From NCBI RefSeq assembly GCF_019977735.1, contig NZ_AP025021.1:1-64000 (forward strand): DNA of 64,000 nt, given 5' to 3'. The notes under the pieces were generated by a model. That model did not search any database and was not told where the DNA came from. It saw only the letters and a program-made list of their open reading frames with translations. The translations under genes were made by a program, and so were the position numbers. The stretch comes from Calothrix sp. PCC 7716 (GTDB lineage: Bacteria > Cyanobacteriota > Cyanobacteriia > Cyanobacteriales > Nostocaceae). Shown in pieces: positions 8,544 through 18,382 of the stretch; the first letter of the stretch is position 1, and every line of letters begins with the position of its first letter.

Positions 8544-10226
8544 CTAATTAGACTGTTCCTCTTCTTTTTCATTTCCAACCTGCAATCTTCTTAACGTTTG
8601 ATTTGCAATATCTGCACTCAAACCCCATAAAAATAGATTGAGGTAGTCATATAAACCATTAACCCCAAAAGTAGCTCCAGCATTCACATATAAGGTTTGC
8701 AGCCCTAATAATACTAAAACGATTAATAAAACTAGCCATAGCAAGGGACGAATTAACCAATAACGTACGTCAGCACTAAAATTTTGAATCCCCGACAGTA
8801 CTACTAAAAGTTTTGCTAACCAGTTCCAAAATTTACCACCGGGTTGTAGAGGTTTAATAATCGACTGCAAATGCAAATTAGTTAACTTAGCAAAGCTATT
8901 ATTCACTAATTCAATCCATGAATTACTGCTGCTACCCATTGAGCCATCGCTTTTTGCTTCCTCTAATTTTTCTTCTATTTGTTGACATGATTGTGATGCT
9001 TTTTCAAAATCATTATTAATTAAAAAATTTCTTACATTATCTATATACGGTTTTATCTTTGCTCTCAAAGCATCTAAATTACTCAAATCATTTTCCACGG
9101 TTGCAATATAGTTAAATACATTGGCAACCTCTTGGAGACTTATAATTTGAGTTTTGATTTCTTCTTCATCTTTTTCCCCTGTTTGTATTTCTTGCTTAAT
9201 TACTTCAAGTCTTTTATACAAGAAATTAATGTCTTCTTGTTTATTAATAGTTATATCCTCTTTGATGAAATTTTTGACTTTGTTATATAAAGGCATTAAC
9301 ATAACTTGTCTTTTTGCTTTAGGAGTTTCCATATCCTGTACTAATCTGCCAACAAAAATACCAGTAGCAATAGCAATTAATGCCAAAATAGGTGAATCTC
9401 TTACCGTAATAACTGCATTTATTTTTAAAGGACTATCAGCATTTTCTAAATTCAATCTAATAGTTCCTTGATAACGGTCTGGAAAAAGCTGATTTCGCTT
9501 AATATTTAAAGTAATTGGTTCAACTTTCTGGGGAGCTAAAACTTTAGGCTCAGAAGGGAAAAAAATCTTATCTTTATTCAGGAAATAATTTGTTTTTTCC
9601 CCTTGCATTACAGCTGTCGCACCCGTAATTTTAACAGGTGTTAGTGTTTGGTTATCTAATTGTATTGCCCATTGGTCATTAATGACACTATTCGGAAATA
9701 GCCAAGTTGCTAACCCACAATCGATTTGACAGCGAACTAATTGAATATTTAAGTTATCAACAATACTAACTACATTCGGTTCAGCATCAATATCCAGTTC
9801 CAAAGGTATTTCCAATGGTTTAATTCTAGATTGTTTTGAAGGTAAGAATTTAATATTTCCCTTATACTGTCCCGGAGTAGTCACATTATTAACTGTTACC
9901 AGAACATCACGTGGTTGACTTTCAGATAAACTTGTTCCAGCAGAAATAGTAATATTACTGCGGTCAATGACTACGTTCTTATCTTTTGCATTAGTAAGAT
10001 CAGAAGCGAGCATCTGCAAATCTATAATCTCACCTCCTGTTGCTGTTAGCCTTACATTGCTAGCAAAGGATGTGGTTTTTTTGTCTAATGTTCCTTTAAT
10101 TACAAAAGGTGTATCATTAGCATCAACATTCAAACGTGGTAATTCTGCTGCTAAAACATCAGAATAACTAATAAATAAGGCTAGAGAAGTAACGACAAGT
10201 ATTGGGTAGCGCCAGAACTTTGACAT
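8544..10226 (-). CDS. Membrane protein with signal peptide, exported beta domain and coiled coil
   Basis: Unrecognised protein of 560 residues. Residues 1-27 are a signal peptide (YPILVVTSLALFISYSDVLA). About 28-275 is an exported, beta-rich region with immunoglobulin-like spacing (LDIDAEPNVVSIVDNLNIQL). A membrane helix follows near 280-297 (ILALIAIATGIFVGRLV), then a cytoplasmic charged coiled coil (about 310-430), and two hydrophobic segments near 470-515 (LLWLVLLIVLVLLGL). It lies downstream of two CHAT protease genes on the same strand, separated by 452 bp of repeats. It could be a membrane effector or substrate of those proteases, but co-function is unproven. No GGCGCC sites, unlike the backbone. 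Confidence 0.7.
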   Translation of the reverse strand: MSKFWRYPILVVTSLALFISYSDVLAAELPRLNVDANDTPFVIKGTLDKKTTSFASNVRLTATGGEIIDLQMLASDLTNAKDKNVVIDRSNITISAGTSLSESQPRDVLVTVNNVTTPGQYKGNIKFLPSKQSRIKPLEIPLELDIDAEPNVVSIVDNLNIQLVRCQIDCGLATWLFPNSVINDQWAIQLDNQTLTPVKITGATAVMQGEKTNYFLNKDKIFFPSEPKVLAPQKVEPITLNIKRNQLFPDRYQGTIRLNLENADSPLKINAVITVRDSPILALIAIATGIFVGRLVQDMETPKAKRQVMLMPLYNKVKNFIKEDITINKQEDINFLYKRLEVIKQEIQTGEKDEEEIKTQIISLQEVANVFNYIATVENDLSNLDALRAKIKPYIDNVRNFLINNDFEKASQSCQQIEEKLEEAKSDGSMGSSSNSWIELVNNSFAKLTNLHLQSIIKPLQPGGKFWNWLAKLLVVLSGIQNFSADVRYWLIRPLLWLVLLIVLVLLGLQTLYVNAGATFGVNGLYDYLNLFLWGLSADIANQTLRRLQVGNEKEEEQSN

Positions 10227-10320
10227 CGAAATAATACGATAAAGTAATCAAAATAAATTATACACTAGTCCTATACTAAAACACTTATAAACAAACGTAT
10301 CTAGCCATTTTTTACTAATT

Positions 10321-10600
10321 GGGTTTTCAGATAAGACAGCTTATGCTTCCAATTCGCTATCGGACAAATTATGGTTCAAACCCCAAAACCCAAGCTCGGC
10401 TTAGATGTATAAACTAAAACTAGTATTGTAGCAACGGTTTTATAAGGTTTAAAGGATGCTTTTATTTTAGGACTCACGGAAGGTTTATGCTTCCTAGGAC
10501 AAGTTATGGTTCCAATGTTAGGAATTGATGACATTTTTCACTGGAAGGAAAATATTTCTGCCACGGAAATCTTATCCCTCTAATGGAAGGATGCTTTAAT
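10321..10600. repeat. Iterated TTATGCTTCC / TTATGGTTCC motifs, possible old transposon end
   Basis: The gap between the membrane protein gene and the 762-residue CHAT gene holds CTTATGCTTCCAATTCG (from 10340), GGACAAATTATGGTTC (from 10362), TTTATGCTTCCTAGG (from 10484) and GGACAAGTTATGGTTCC (from 10497), plus two looser GGATGCTTTNATT copies (near 10453 and 10588). The same words recur at 17.08-17.2 kb on the other side of the CHAT genes. Iterated sites of this size resemble transposase-binding arrays of Tn7/Tn5053-type ends; no transposase is present. Confidence 0.4.
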
Positions 10601-10678
10601 TCCGCTCAAAGTACCAGCTTTCAAATACATAAAATTAACTTAATGACAGCAAAACTAAAAATTTTAATAATTTAAGTA

Positions 10679-12967
10679 CTATTTTGTACTAACAGACTGT
10701 GCTAATTTTATGTCGGCGGAAGCAAAAAGACTGTAGGCTAAACCTCTAGGGTCTAAATATTCTCTTAATAGCTTGTGACGAGAATTAAATAAAGCCTCTC
10801 CTGCCGATTTTTTTTGTAAAAAATCATGGAAGAAATTGATAATGAATTTATCTGCCAATTTTTCTTTGACTTCACATTGAGTACCAATTATTCCGGCAGC
10901 ACCTCTATCACAAAAAAATTGTAATAAATTTTCAAAGTTTTCAGGACTATAGTCAGCAGAATCACAAGCATTAATAATAATGAAAGGCTGATGATTATCG
11001 AATTTCATATTCCACGCATCTAAATCGATTAATTGAATGGTTTCATTATTGCCAATTTTGAGATAAGGACTATTGTCAATTTCATCTATCCCACCATGAG
11101 TATAAAAATATAAAATATCCGCAGGATTACTTTTATAGCTTTTAATCATTTCTTTGAATTTTTGGCGACTATCCGTTTTTATCAATTTTAGTTGCCATTC
11201 CGATTCCAACTTTTGCAATTCTTCCCAATGATAATGTAATCGATTCAATGTTTCATTGATTGTTGCATTGATTAACAAAGGCAATTTATTACGAATAAAT
11301 AAAGGCAGGTAGTTTTTTGGTAAAGGTTTATGTGGCTCTAGTTTGCAAGGTAATTGTTCAATTATATATCTATAACCCCAAAAACTATGGGGACAAACGG
11401 TTGTCTCTTCTTCATCTGTACCATAGCTAGGACAGTCTTCTGGTCTTAGTCCGTGCTGTTTCCAAGTAGGACAAAGTTTAATATTAATAGGAAATTCTTC
11501 TTTACCTTTTTCATCTAAAGAGAATTTAGGTGATTCTATTTTACGCTCATAGAGCAATTCCCAAGGAACACCTAAAGCACTAGATAACGGAGCCACTTGA
11601 ATAACGGTTTCCGGTTGTAAATCTACATTTAAAGTTTGTCTTCCTTGTTGATTAGCTAATTTAGGCAATAAAGAGAAATAAAATTTTCTGCCTACATCTG
11701 CTAATTTTACTAAATGCTTAGTTAAAACTGTTTCATCACTGCCTAAACTTCCACCATATGCCTTCATAGTGTCATCTAATTTTTGACGCACTACATTTAG
11801 AAGTTTAGTTAAACTTGAATCATTTAGATTATTTATTTGAAAATCTAAATCTTTTCCCTCATGAGTCATAAAGCGAAGCCCAATACGATTATAATTAATG
11901 TCTCTTTCGGCTATGATAGTCAATTTGCGAGGGGATTCTTGAATTAGTGCTAAATCATTAAAATTCAGCGAAACAGAACGAGTCCAAGTAATATAAGAAT
12001 CCTGCACAGGAAAAGCTGACTTTGGTGGTATATCCTGTAAATTAACTCTTACATCTACTTCAATTCGTTTTGATTGTAATAAATGACCTTGTAGTAATAA
12101 GTCTATATCAATGCTATGTCGTTGATCAGAAGTAAAATTTAAATCGAAAAAGATAAACTCACTATCCCCATTCTTGGGAAGCTTAAGTTTTTGCGTTGGT
12201 TCTTTAATTTCTCCCAAAAAAGAGCTAACGACTACATCGATATCTAAATAATCTTTCTCATCAAATAAAACTTTTAGCAATTCATCTGGAATTGCTACAT
12301 CGGGAATTCCTATTCCCCAGAATTTACCAATATTTACCTTCAGACGATATGACGAAGTTTCTAAATATAACGGTTGATTGGTAGGAATTAATTCTTCAGT
12401 ATCTAATGAGCAAAAGCCACAATTTAGATAACGAATCGCATCAGTATTAATCACATCACTATTTGGAATTGCAGTCAAGCAATCCAATGTCTGTTTTAAC
12501 GCTGAACCATAACGCTCTAGCTGGGTCGAAACATCCTCTTTCTTCTTCGAGCGAGTTTGCGGACTCTTCGGAAGATAATGTTGAGCTTTCTCAAATATTT
12601 TTTTAAATTCATTACTTTCCTTATTTATATTTGTTTTATTATCACATATTTCATCGATAATTTTACTAATTTCAATTTGAATTTCATGAATATTTAAGGT
12701 GCCGCAATCATTATTACTTTCTAAGTAAGTAAATATTTGTATTATCTTTTTAATCTGGAGTGATGAAAGAAGTAGCCGTTTATCGGTTTGAACCAGAATG
12801 CTTTGATCTATAATTTCCTCTATTTTTTGATAATTTCCGTCTAATAGAATAGCATCAATTTCTTCAAAGTCTAAATTAGAATAAAATTGAATCAACGCGA
12901 GAAAGAAAGAAGATAACTTATGGCGGATAAGAGTATGCAATCTATTCATCATATTGTAGTTAGTCAA
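10679..12967 (-). CDS. CHAT-domain caspase-like protease (762 aa)
   Basis: Caspase-like peptidase of the CHAT group. The C-terminal third has the His-Cys dyad: His in YFYTHGGIDE near residue 625 and Cys in IIINACDSADYSP near 668, followed by GAAGIIGTQCEVKEKLADKF and the typical end helices (SAGEALFNSRHKLLREY). The N-terminal 500 residues are charged and helical, then beta-rich (LRVNIGKFW-like segments), with no TPR visible. It starts 93 bp after the end of a second CHAT gene and is probably cotranscribed with it. CHAT proteins act in caspase-like regulated proteolysis and defence (family knowledge). Its substrate is unknown; the membrane protein downstream is a candidate. Confidence 0.8.
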   Translation of the reverse strand: MTNYNMMNRLHTLIRHKLSSFFLALIQFYSNLDFEEIDAILLDGNYQKIEEIIDQSILVQTDKRLLLSSLQIKKIIQIFTYLESNNDCGTLNIHEIQIEISKIIDEICDNKTNINKESNEFKKIFEKAQHYLPKSPQTRSKKKEDVSTQLERYGSALKQTLDCLTAIPNSDVINTDAIRYLNCGFCSLDTEELIPTNQPLYLETSSYRLKVNIGKFWGIGIPDVAIPDELLKVLFDEKDYLDIDVVVSSFLGEIKEPTQKLKLPKNGDSEFIFFDLNFTSDQRHSIDIDLLLQGHLLQSKRIEVDVRVNLQDIPPKSAFPVQDSYITWTRSVSLNFNDLALIQESPRKLTIIAERDINYNRIGLRFMTHEGKDLDFQINNLNDSSLTKLLNVVRQKLDDTMKAYGGSLGSDETVLTKHLVKLADVGRKFYFSLLPKLANQQGRQTLNVDLQPETVIQVAPLSSALGVPWELLYERKIESPKFSLDEKGKEEFPINIKLCPTWKQHGLRPEDCPSYGTDEEETTVCPHSFWGYRYIIEQLPCKLEPHKPLPKNYLPLFIRNKLPLLINATINETLNRLHYHWEELQKLESEWQLKLIKTDSRQKFKEMIKSYKSNPADILYFYTHGGIDEIDNSPYLKIGNNETIQLIDLDAWNMKFDNHQPFIIINACDSADYSPENFENLLQFFCDRGAAGIIGTQCEVKEKLADKFIINFFHDFLQKKSAGEALFNSRHKLLREYLDPRGLAYSLFASADIKLAQSVSTK

Positions 12968-13060
12968 TTAATAATCGAGGGAAATTTTATTTTTACAAAA
13001 AGTAGTAATTTTTAGTAGATATCCTACTATTACCTAAAGATAATTTTTATCTGCTCTTTC

Positions 13061-16000
13061 CTAAGCAGGTAGCCCTGTTATTATAAATCCACCCCAATAA
13101 TAGGGATGCTTGAACGGAATATTTTCTGACAATCCCAAAGTCTTGTAATAAGGATTATTTATTACTTGAATAGATTCTTTAATTATACATTTCATATACT
13201 CGCTTAATTCCATTTTTTCATATATTGTAGAAAGTTCTAAAACCTGTTTTTGGCACCAATCAATAAGTTGCTCTTCCGTTACTGTCCGCAGCCATATTTG
13301 GGCTTTATGAAGAGCAATAACAGGATGTTCTTGAGAACAAATAAGTCTGTAAAACTCCATCATAAACAATGATGTTGGCAAATCTTCAATCTTCCACAAA
13401 GTACTAACAACATAACTAACACCTGTTTCTAGAAAAGCACTTACTAGCCCTACATATTCATCAAATGGGTTTTCTGTCGTTGTGGTACCAGTCTCACAAG
13501 CCGACAAACAAACAAGGTAGTAATTACTAAAATCCAATTCCTTCAATATATATCCTACATTTAGATACCTCTTCTCTTTTTTATGTCCTGTTAATTGTAG
13601 TGCGGATTTTTTTGGTTCCTTGAAATCGTGAAAAGCATGTCCTAAAAAATGAAGGCAATTAAAACTTATATTATTTTTTAGTTGATGTACTACCTTTTCC
13701 CTCCGAGAGTCTGGATCTCCTTCTAAAATTTCAGACACTTTAGAAGACGCATTATAAGCTCTTAAATATATTGCTGTTGATTCTGTGTAACTATGAAGAA
13801 GTGCTTCATTCTCGTCGTAAGATGGATGAATAAGCAATATATCAAGGCTAGGAGGTATATTTTCGTCTAGTTGTAAGCCAAACTCTATACTTGGCAAGTA
13901 AGATAAGTCATATTTAGAACTTTGAAATACTTTTTTCTTATGATTTTTATTTAAACTTAAATTTCTGGGATTATAAGATTCGCAAAAGAAAATATGCAAA
14001 GGAATTTTATGTAAATCTCGATGCGGAATTAAGATTATATTTTTTATTAACTCATTTTTCTCGATGATTTTTAATATAGAATCCATATGTAAGACTTTAT
14101 AAAGTTCATTTAAAGTTGTTTCTATTTCTTTAGGAAAATCAGATTCTTCTGAAAAATCACTCTTTATAACTGATTGCCACTTATCAATAGCTTTTTTAAA
14201 TTTTATGTACTCATGATAATTTGAGGCGATCTTTTCTTCTATAGGAGTACGCTCATTTTCGCTTAAAATGAACGAAGTAACCTCAGTTATACCAATATGC
14301 CAGTATACGATGGCTATATCTTGACGTAAAAGTTTTCTATATAATTTTGTATTAGATTGATTTTTATAATTATTACCTTTACCTAAAAGCCTCATTAGAC
14401 AAATATTTTTTCTTATTTCAGACAGATTTAACGCTTCCTCCTTATCAGCTATTGAAGTTATTTTCCAAGCTTCAATAATGCTAAATTTCTCTTGAAGATT
14501 GGAACTGCTTATATACTTGTATTTTTTCGTAAGTTTTCCTGATTTCTGAGCATCCAATAGCTGTATAAGTAGCTTGCTTCCCTCACTAAGAAAGTCTTTT
14601 GCTTCTTTGTAGTAATTTTTATATATTTTATATTTATTATCATCCCAGTTTTCTAGTAGAAAAGAGCTAGTCATGATAAACCCCGTCATAATTTCGAGTT
14701 TAAAATAATCTAAAGCATAATCTTGTTCTTCTGTTTTCACAATAGAAATTTGTTCCAGTGCCTCCCTATAAGCCCCCAATGATTGCTCAAGAGAGCGAAT
14801 AAAATCTTTGTGTTTAAATCCTGACTTTGATTTTAGCATTTTACTTTTTTGGAACAAAAAAATCCCTTTGACATAGTAAATTTCAGAAATCTTTTTGCAA
14901 ATAAAGTTAAATTTAAAAGATGAGGAATAGTAAGAATAATATTCTTTCCGACAATTTTCATAATAGTAAATTTCGTTATATAATACATTAGGAATATCAA
15001 CTATGTTCTGATTTCCTTGCTTAAAATTTATCTCCGCTAATCTCTGAAGTAAAGTTCTATATTCATACAAAGATAATCGACGATCTCTATCTTTTAATAA
15101 GTTACTTCTATCTATATTTAAAGCTTCTTCAAAGTCTGTCTCTGCTTCTATTAATCTAGCTATTTTTTCATATGCTTTACCTCTTGAGAAAAATATTTTT
15201 GCATTGTAATTTTCATTAAAACTATTTTTGATTGCTTCTTCATAGGCTCGGATAGAAAGTTCATATCCTTTGGAAATTTCTTCATTTTTTTTTGATTTAA
15301 ATGTATTTCTTTCTAAGTCTAAATAAATTTTTTTACCAATTTCATAACACATTTGAGAGTATATTAGATTATTACAACTTATATTTCTATCATTCAAAAT
15401 TTCTGAAAGTAAATTTTCAGTCTCATCTATATCCTTCATCTTGTTCAAAATTTTTCTCAGTTTCTCTGGATATTTAAAATGGGCGTATTTATCATCTTCA
15501 CTTGAAAAACTAGAAGCTTTTAAACAACTTCTTATAGAATCAAGATATCTTCCTATTTCTCTGTAAACATCACATATGTATAGATGCTTATTCTCTTCTA
15601 AACTATCGGTTAACCCATTACTTATTTGAGATATTGCTTTCAAAGCCAATGTTTCTCTTTCATTTGCATCTTCTATATGATTTATCAAATCAATTATGGC
15701 TTCTTTGTAATTACGCAGTTTAATTTTTATTAAGGTATTATTATAAGTTTTGACATCGAAGCCATCGTTGAGAATGCTAAAAATATATTGGTAGCTATAG
15801 TTAGCATAATCTTTTGATTTCATCCTCAAAAGACAACTTCCAAGTAAATAAAAAAAATCATACCTATGCCCATATTCTACTTCAGGCAGAAGGGAAAAAT
15901 TTATATAATCTAAAATAAATTGATATATTTCTCTGCTATAATATTCTTTTTTCTTATTCAAGATATCTCTCAAAATATTAATTTGTTTCTCGATGTTTGT

Positions 16001-16546
16001 ATTTGATTCATGAAGTTTGCTTCTCAATAATTCTAAGCTGAATCCTCCTTCTTCCTTAGAATTATTCCTTTTTTGCCAAAATTGATTGTCAAGAATCTCA
16101 TCAGTAATGTTCCTCCAGTCAATTTCCAATATTTTACTTTCATATCTTTCTCTTTTCTCTAAATCACTTAACTTATATAACGGATCTGATTTCTTTTTTC
16201 GTTTTACATTTAAGGACCTTCGCATACTTAAAATAGCAGGCTTAATCTCCTGTAATAGATAGAGAATAATACTCTCCATCAGTAAACACATGTAATCATT
16301 AGGTTTTTTCTTAATCGGTGTTTTTAAAATATCTAGACCTTCTGACAAAATACTCTTATAGGAATTTACTGCCAAATATGTATATTTTAAAAGAAACTCA
16401 AAAATGAAGTAATCTGAAAGCTCTTTTGAAGAGGTTATAAGAACAAAGCTGGCAAAATAGGCTACAAGTGATAAGTTCCCTTCAATGTATTTTTCTTTAC
16501 TTTTTTCATAGAAATCTGTGATATGTTCGATATGATTCATTTTCAC
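13061..16546 (-). CDS. TPR-CHAT caspase-like protease (1161 aa)
   Basis: Large TPR-CHAT protein. Residues 1-900 are alpha-helical with recognisable TPR-type units (AKIFFSRGKAYEKIARLIEA, TDFEEALNID). The CHAT peptidase domain lies at about 880-1161, with His in LHFLGHAFHD near residue 971 and Cys in VCLSACETGTTTTENPF near 1016. The next motif, GVSYVVSTLWKIED, and the terminal YYWGGFIITG are typical of the family. The base composition is very AT-rich (many AAA/ATA codons), unlike the backbone, and has no GGCGCC, suggesting recent acquisition. It is first in a tandem with a second CHAT gene 93 bp downstream. The TPR half probably senses a partner and the CHAT half cleaves; this is inferred from the architecture. 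Confidence 0.85.
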   Translation of the reverse strand: MKMNHIEHITDFYEKSKEKYIEGNLSLVAYFASFVLITSSKELSDYFIFEFLLKYTYLAVNSYKSILSEGLDILKTPIKKKPNDYMCLLMESIILYLLQEIKPAILSMRRSLNVKRKKKSDPLYKLSDLEKRERYESKILEIDWRNITDEILDNQFWQKRNNSKEEGGFSLELLRSKLHESNTNIEKQINILRDILNKKKEYYSREIYQFILDYINFSLLPEVEYGHRYDFFYLLGSCLLRMKSKDYANYSYQYIFSILNDGFDVKTYNNTLIKIKLRNYKEAIIDLINHIEDANERETLALKAISQISNGLTDSLEENKHLYICDVYREIGRYLDSIRSCLKASSFSSEDDKYAHFKYPEKLRKILNKMKDIDETENLLSEILNDRNISCNNLIYSQMCYEIGKKIYLDLERNTFKSKKNEEISKGYELSIRAYEEAIKNSFNENYNAKIFFSRGKAYEKIARLIEAETDFEEALNIDRSNLLKDRDRRLSLYEYRTLLQRLAEINFKQGNQNIVDIPNVLYNEIYYYENCRKEYYSYYSSSFKFNFICKKISEIYYVKGIFLFQKSKMLKSKSGFKHKDFIRSLEQSLGAYREALEQISIVKTEEQDYALDYFKLEIMTGFIMTSSFLLENWDDNKYKIYKNYYKEAKDFLSEGSKLLIQLLDAQKSGKLTKKYKYISSSNLQEKFSIIEAWKITSIADKEEALNLSEIRKNICLMRLLGKGNNYKNQSNTKLYRKLLRQDIAIVYWHIGITEVTSFILSENERTPIEEKIASNYHEYIKFKKAIDKWQSVIKSDFSEESDFPKEIETTLNELYKVLHMDSILKIIEKNELIKNIILIPHRDLHKIPLHIFFCESYNPRNLSLNKNHKKKVFQSSKYDLSYLPSIEFGLQLDENIPPSLDILLIHPSYDENEALLHSYTESTAIYLRAYNASSKVSEILEGDPDSRREKVVHQLKNNISFNCLHFLGHAFHDFKEPKKSALQLTGHKKEKRYLNVGYILKELDFSNYYLVCLSACETGTTTTENPFDEYVGLVSAFLETGVSYVVSTLWKIEDLPTSLFMMEFYRLICSQEHPVIALHKAQIWLRTVTEEQLIDWCQKQVLELSTIYEKMELSEYMKCIIKESIQVINNPYYKTLGLSENIPFKHPYYWGGFIITGLPA

Positions 16547-16859
16547 TATATTTCAACTAATCGTATTTTGTACTAACTTAAATAATATTGAATTGAACTA
16601 CACTCACTCTAAGTAGTTCGCGCTTTGGGTAGTTGAATGTTGTTATCCAAATGTCAATTTAAGTTAACAATTGAAAATAAACAAACCAACTATTTCATGT
16701 TCATAGGCATTATTATAACACTTATACTTACGTGTAATCATCTAGGCAATGTGTTGTTTAATGTAGACCACCCCATCCCAAACTTTCGGCTAATTAGTAC
16801 ATGTATATAGCCAACCAGTGCTTTAAATTTTTGTCTGTTTAGGTGGGAAATTTTATTGA

Positions 16860-17016
16860 TGTCCACTTTCAATACTGCTCGGTTAAGCCTAAAAATATGA
16901 CATTACGTAGGTTGGGTTGAGGAACGAAACCCAACATTTCCAAGCTTTTCGTTGGGTCTCGTTCCTCGACACCAACCTACAAAAATCCTTAACCGAGCAG
17001 TATTGTGTCCACTTTA
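16860..17016. mobile_element. MITE-like nested inverted repeat flanked by direct repeats
   Basis: Outer arms AATACTGCTCGGTTAAG (from 16871) and CTTAACCGAGCAGTATT (ending 17004) are perfect 17-bp inverted repeats. Inner arms GTAGGTTGG and CCAACCTAC (ending 16980), with a further GAACGAAACCCAAC / GTTGGGTCTCGTTC pairing, form the core, a sequence type common in cyanobacterial genomes. Ten-bp direct repeats TGTCCACTTT flank the whole unit (16860-16869 and 17007-17016), as expected for a target-site duplication. No transposase inside, so it is non-autonomous. Confidence 0.6.
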
Positions 17017-17210
17017 TCCTTTAAAAACGGCCACTTTATCTTTTAAGTGACACATTTTTTGCTTATACGCTAAAACTTTCCTGCCAAGTTATGCTTCCAG
17101 TGACAAAAATATACTAAGGCAGCCTGTAATCAAGGTGTGGCAAGCATTACAGGTATTAAAAGCATAACATTGCCGAGAGAAATTGGAAGTATAAGCTCGC
17201 CAAACGGCAA
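17006..17210. repeat. Iterated motifs, possible transposon end
   Basis: TGTCCACTTTATCCTTTAA (17007), GGCCACTTTATCTTTTAAG followed by TGACA (17029) and GCCAAGTTATGCTTCCAG followed by TGACA (17083) are related units in one orientation. GGCAATGTTATGCTTTT and GGCGAGCTTATACTTCC are read on the minus strand at about 17158-17175 and 17182-17201. The array mirrors the one at 10.3-10.6 kb, so the two CHAT genes lie between related repeats. An alternative is that each array is an unrelated decayed insertion. Confidence 0.4.
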
Positions 17211-17485
17211 TATTATGGGTATACCGACAGCATTCATGTAACACGGCTTAACCCAGTTTTCTGTTCCGATGCTACTATTACCCCAATACCTTTGAGTCTA
17301 TGACCCTCTTCCAATAGATTTACGTCTAGAGTCATAGATAAAACCTAGACTACCGTCCCATACACCTTTTATTAAATGCTGCTAATGTAATTTATAACGG
17401 TTCGCGTTCAGGTAAAGTACATAAAGGTAGATAATGATGCCCACCTTACAAGAACTTTACTCTCGACTGTTATATTGTTTTGATT

Positions 17486-17899
17486 TTACTGCCTAGGTAT
17501 ACAAGACCTAAGAGTATCCAAAGCTTGATTAACAAGTTCCAGGTCGGAAGGTCTGTCTTTTTCAGGCAATTCCTGTACCAACTCCCACATGTCCCTTAGA
17601 ACAGAATCAAATCCTTTAATAGCTTTATCGATTAAATCGGGTTTATAAGGGTTTAGTTCTCTGTTTAAACAAACTAGTTGATAAAGTTCCAGAGGTGATT
17701 TATCCATTGCTTTCGCCAACCTCACAATGCTTGAGCGCGTTGGATTGCTTGTTTTTAAGCACATTGTTCGCAGTCCAGGGCGAGTGATATTCGCCATGTC
17801 AGCAAATTCGCGCATGGAAATATCGTTTTCTTTAATAAACTTGAATATCAATTCCCCTAACGGACTCAGGTCTTGAGGCTTTATGGTGAGAGCAGGCAT
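17486..17899 (-). CDS. XRE-type helix-turn-helix regulator
   Basis: Protein of 137 residues with an N-terminal Cro/C1-type HTH at about 14-70: GELIFKFIKENDISMREFAD, then recognition helix ITRPGLRTMCLK and IVRLAKAMDKSPLELYQL. The C-terminal half is helical (LIDKAIKGFDSVLRDMWELV) and probably dimerises. It is convergent with nothing nearby and diverges from the replication initiator gene 519 bp away. A perfect inverted repeat lies just before its start. It probably represses itself and perhaps the replication operon; the latter is inference. Confidence 0.8.
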   Translation of the reverse strand: MPALTIKPQDLSPLGELIFKFIKENDISMREFADMANITRPGLRTMCLKTSNPTRSSIVRLAKAMDKSPLELYQLVCLNRELNPYKPDLIDKAIKGFDSVLRDMWELVQELPEKDRPSDLELVNQALDTLRSCIPRQ

Positions 17900-17919
17900 A
17901 CAAGTGATTTATAAAATAT

Positions 17920-17949
17920 ATGTAGAAAAAAAGATTGTTTATTCTACAT
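17920..17949. promoter_or_regulatory. Probable operator of the XRE gene
   Basis: ATGTAGAA (17920-17927) and TTCTACAT (17942-17949) form a perfect 8-bp dyad with a 14-bp spacer, 20-50 bp upstream of the XRE start at 17899. The position fits an autoregulatory operator overlapping the promoter. Confidence 0.5.
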
Positions 17950-18382
17950 GTTATGAGGTATATTGTAGTCTAAGCAACTATAAATTGAAAGAGGATTTTA
18001 GTATGGAGCCATATAAGGAAAATAAAAATATCAGCTAAAGTGACCACTCTCTAAATAAGAGTGGCGTTTCAGCTGTATTATACTTTCATCTCTCAAAAGA
18101 GCGAGTTAGCTAACCCCTACGACTTATATCAGTTGCTTTCGCTTGGCGGCACTGTAACAGATATAGTCTAGTGGTTCAGCCTTCCGCGTTTTAATTCGTT
18201 GTCTCTATATTACCAGACTTACACCACATGTGTAGAGTTCTGTCAATTTTTGCGTTCAAATTCACAACAACTTTAATAAGTTATTTTGTGAGTTATCTAC
18301 TTTACTATAATAAAATCCTATTTTCCACGAGTAAAATAGTTAAGCAATCAAATCGACAACGATTCGGCGGATAAGTAACTCG
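17950..18382. other. Leader region between XRE gene and replication initiator
   Basis: No gene beyond an 11-codon ORF (ATG 18003). A 7-bp hairpin CCACTCT-CTAAATA-AGAGTGG lies at 18044-18064 without a T-run. Two loose DnaA-box-like words, TTATCTACT and TTTTCCACG, occur near 18293 and 18333; they differ from the consensus, so they are weak evidence. The promoter of the initiator gene must lie here. Confidence 0.4.

Larger units (their letters stand above)
16547..17485. other. Gene-free region with MITE-like and transposon-end-like repeats
   Basis: No convincing coding region. It holds a nested inverted-repeat element (16871-17005) and an array of iterated motifs (17006-17210), both listed separately. 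The rest is AT-rich sequence upstream of the TPR-CHAT gene, which probably contains its promoter, and downstream of the convergent XRE gene. Confidence 0.6.

Noticed and set aside
18120-18240. tRNA-like stretch TAGTCTAGTGGTTCAGCC
   Set aside because: Resembles a tRNA D-arm, but no cloverleaf, anticodon stem or T-arm could be paired.
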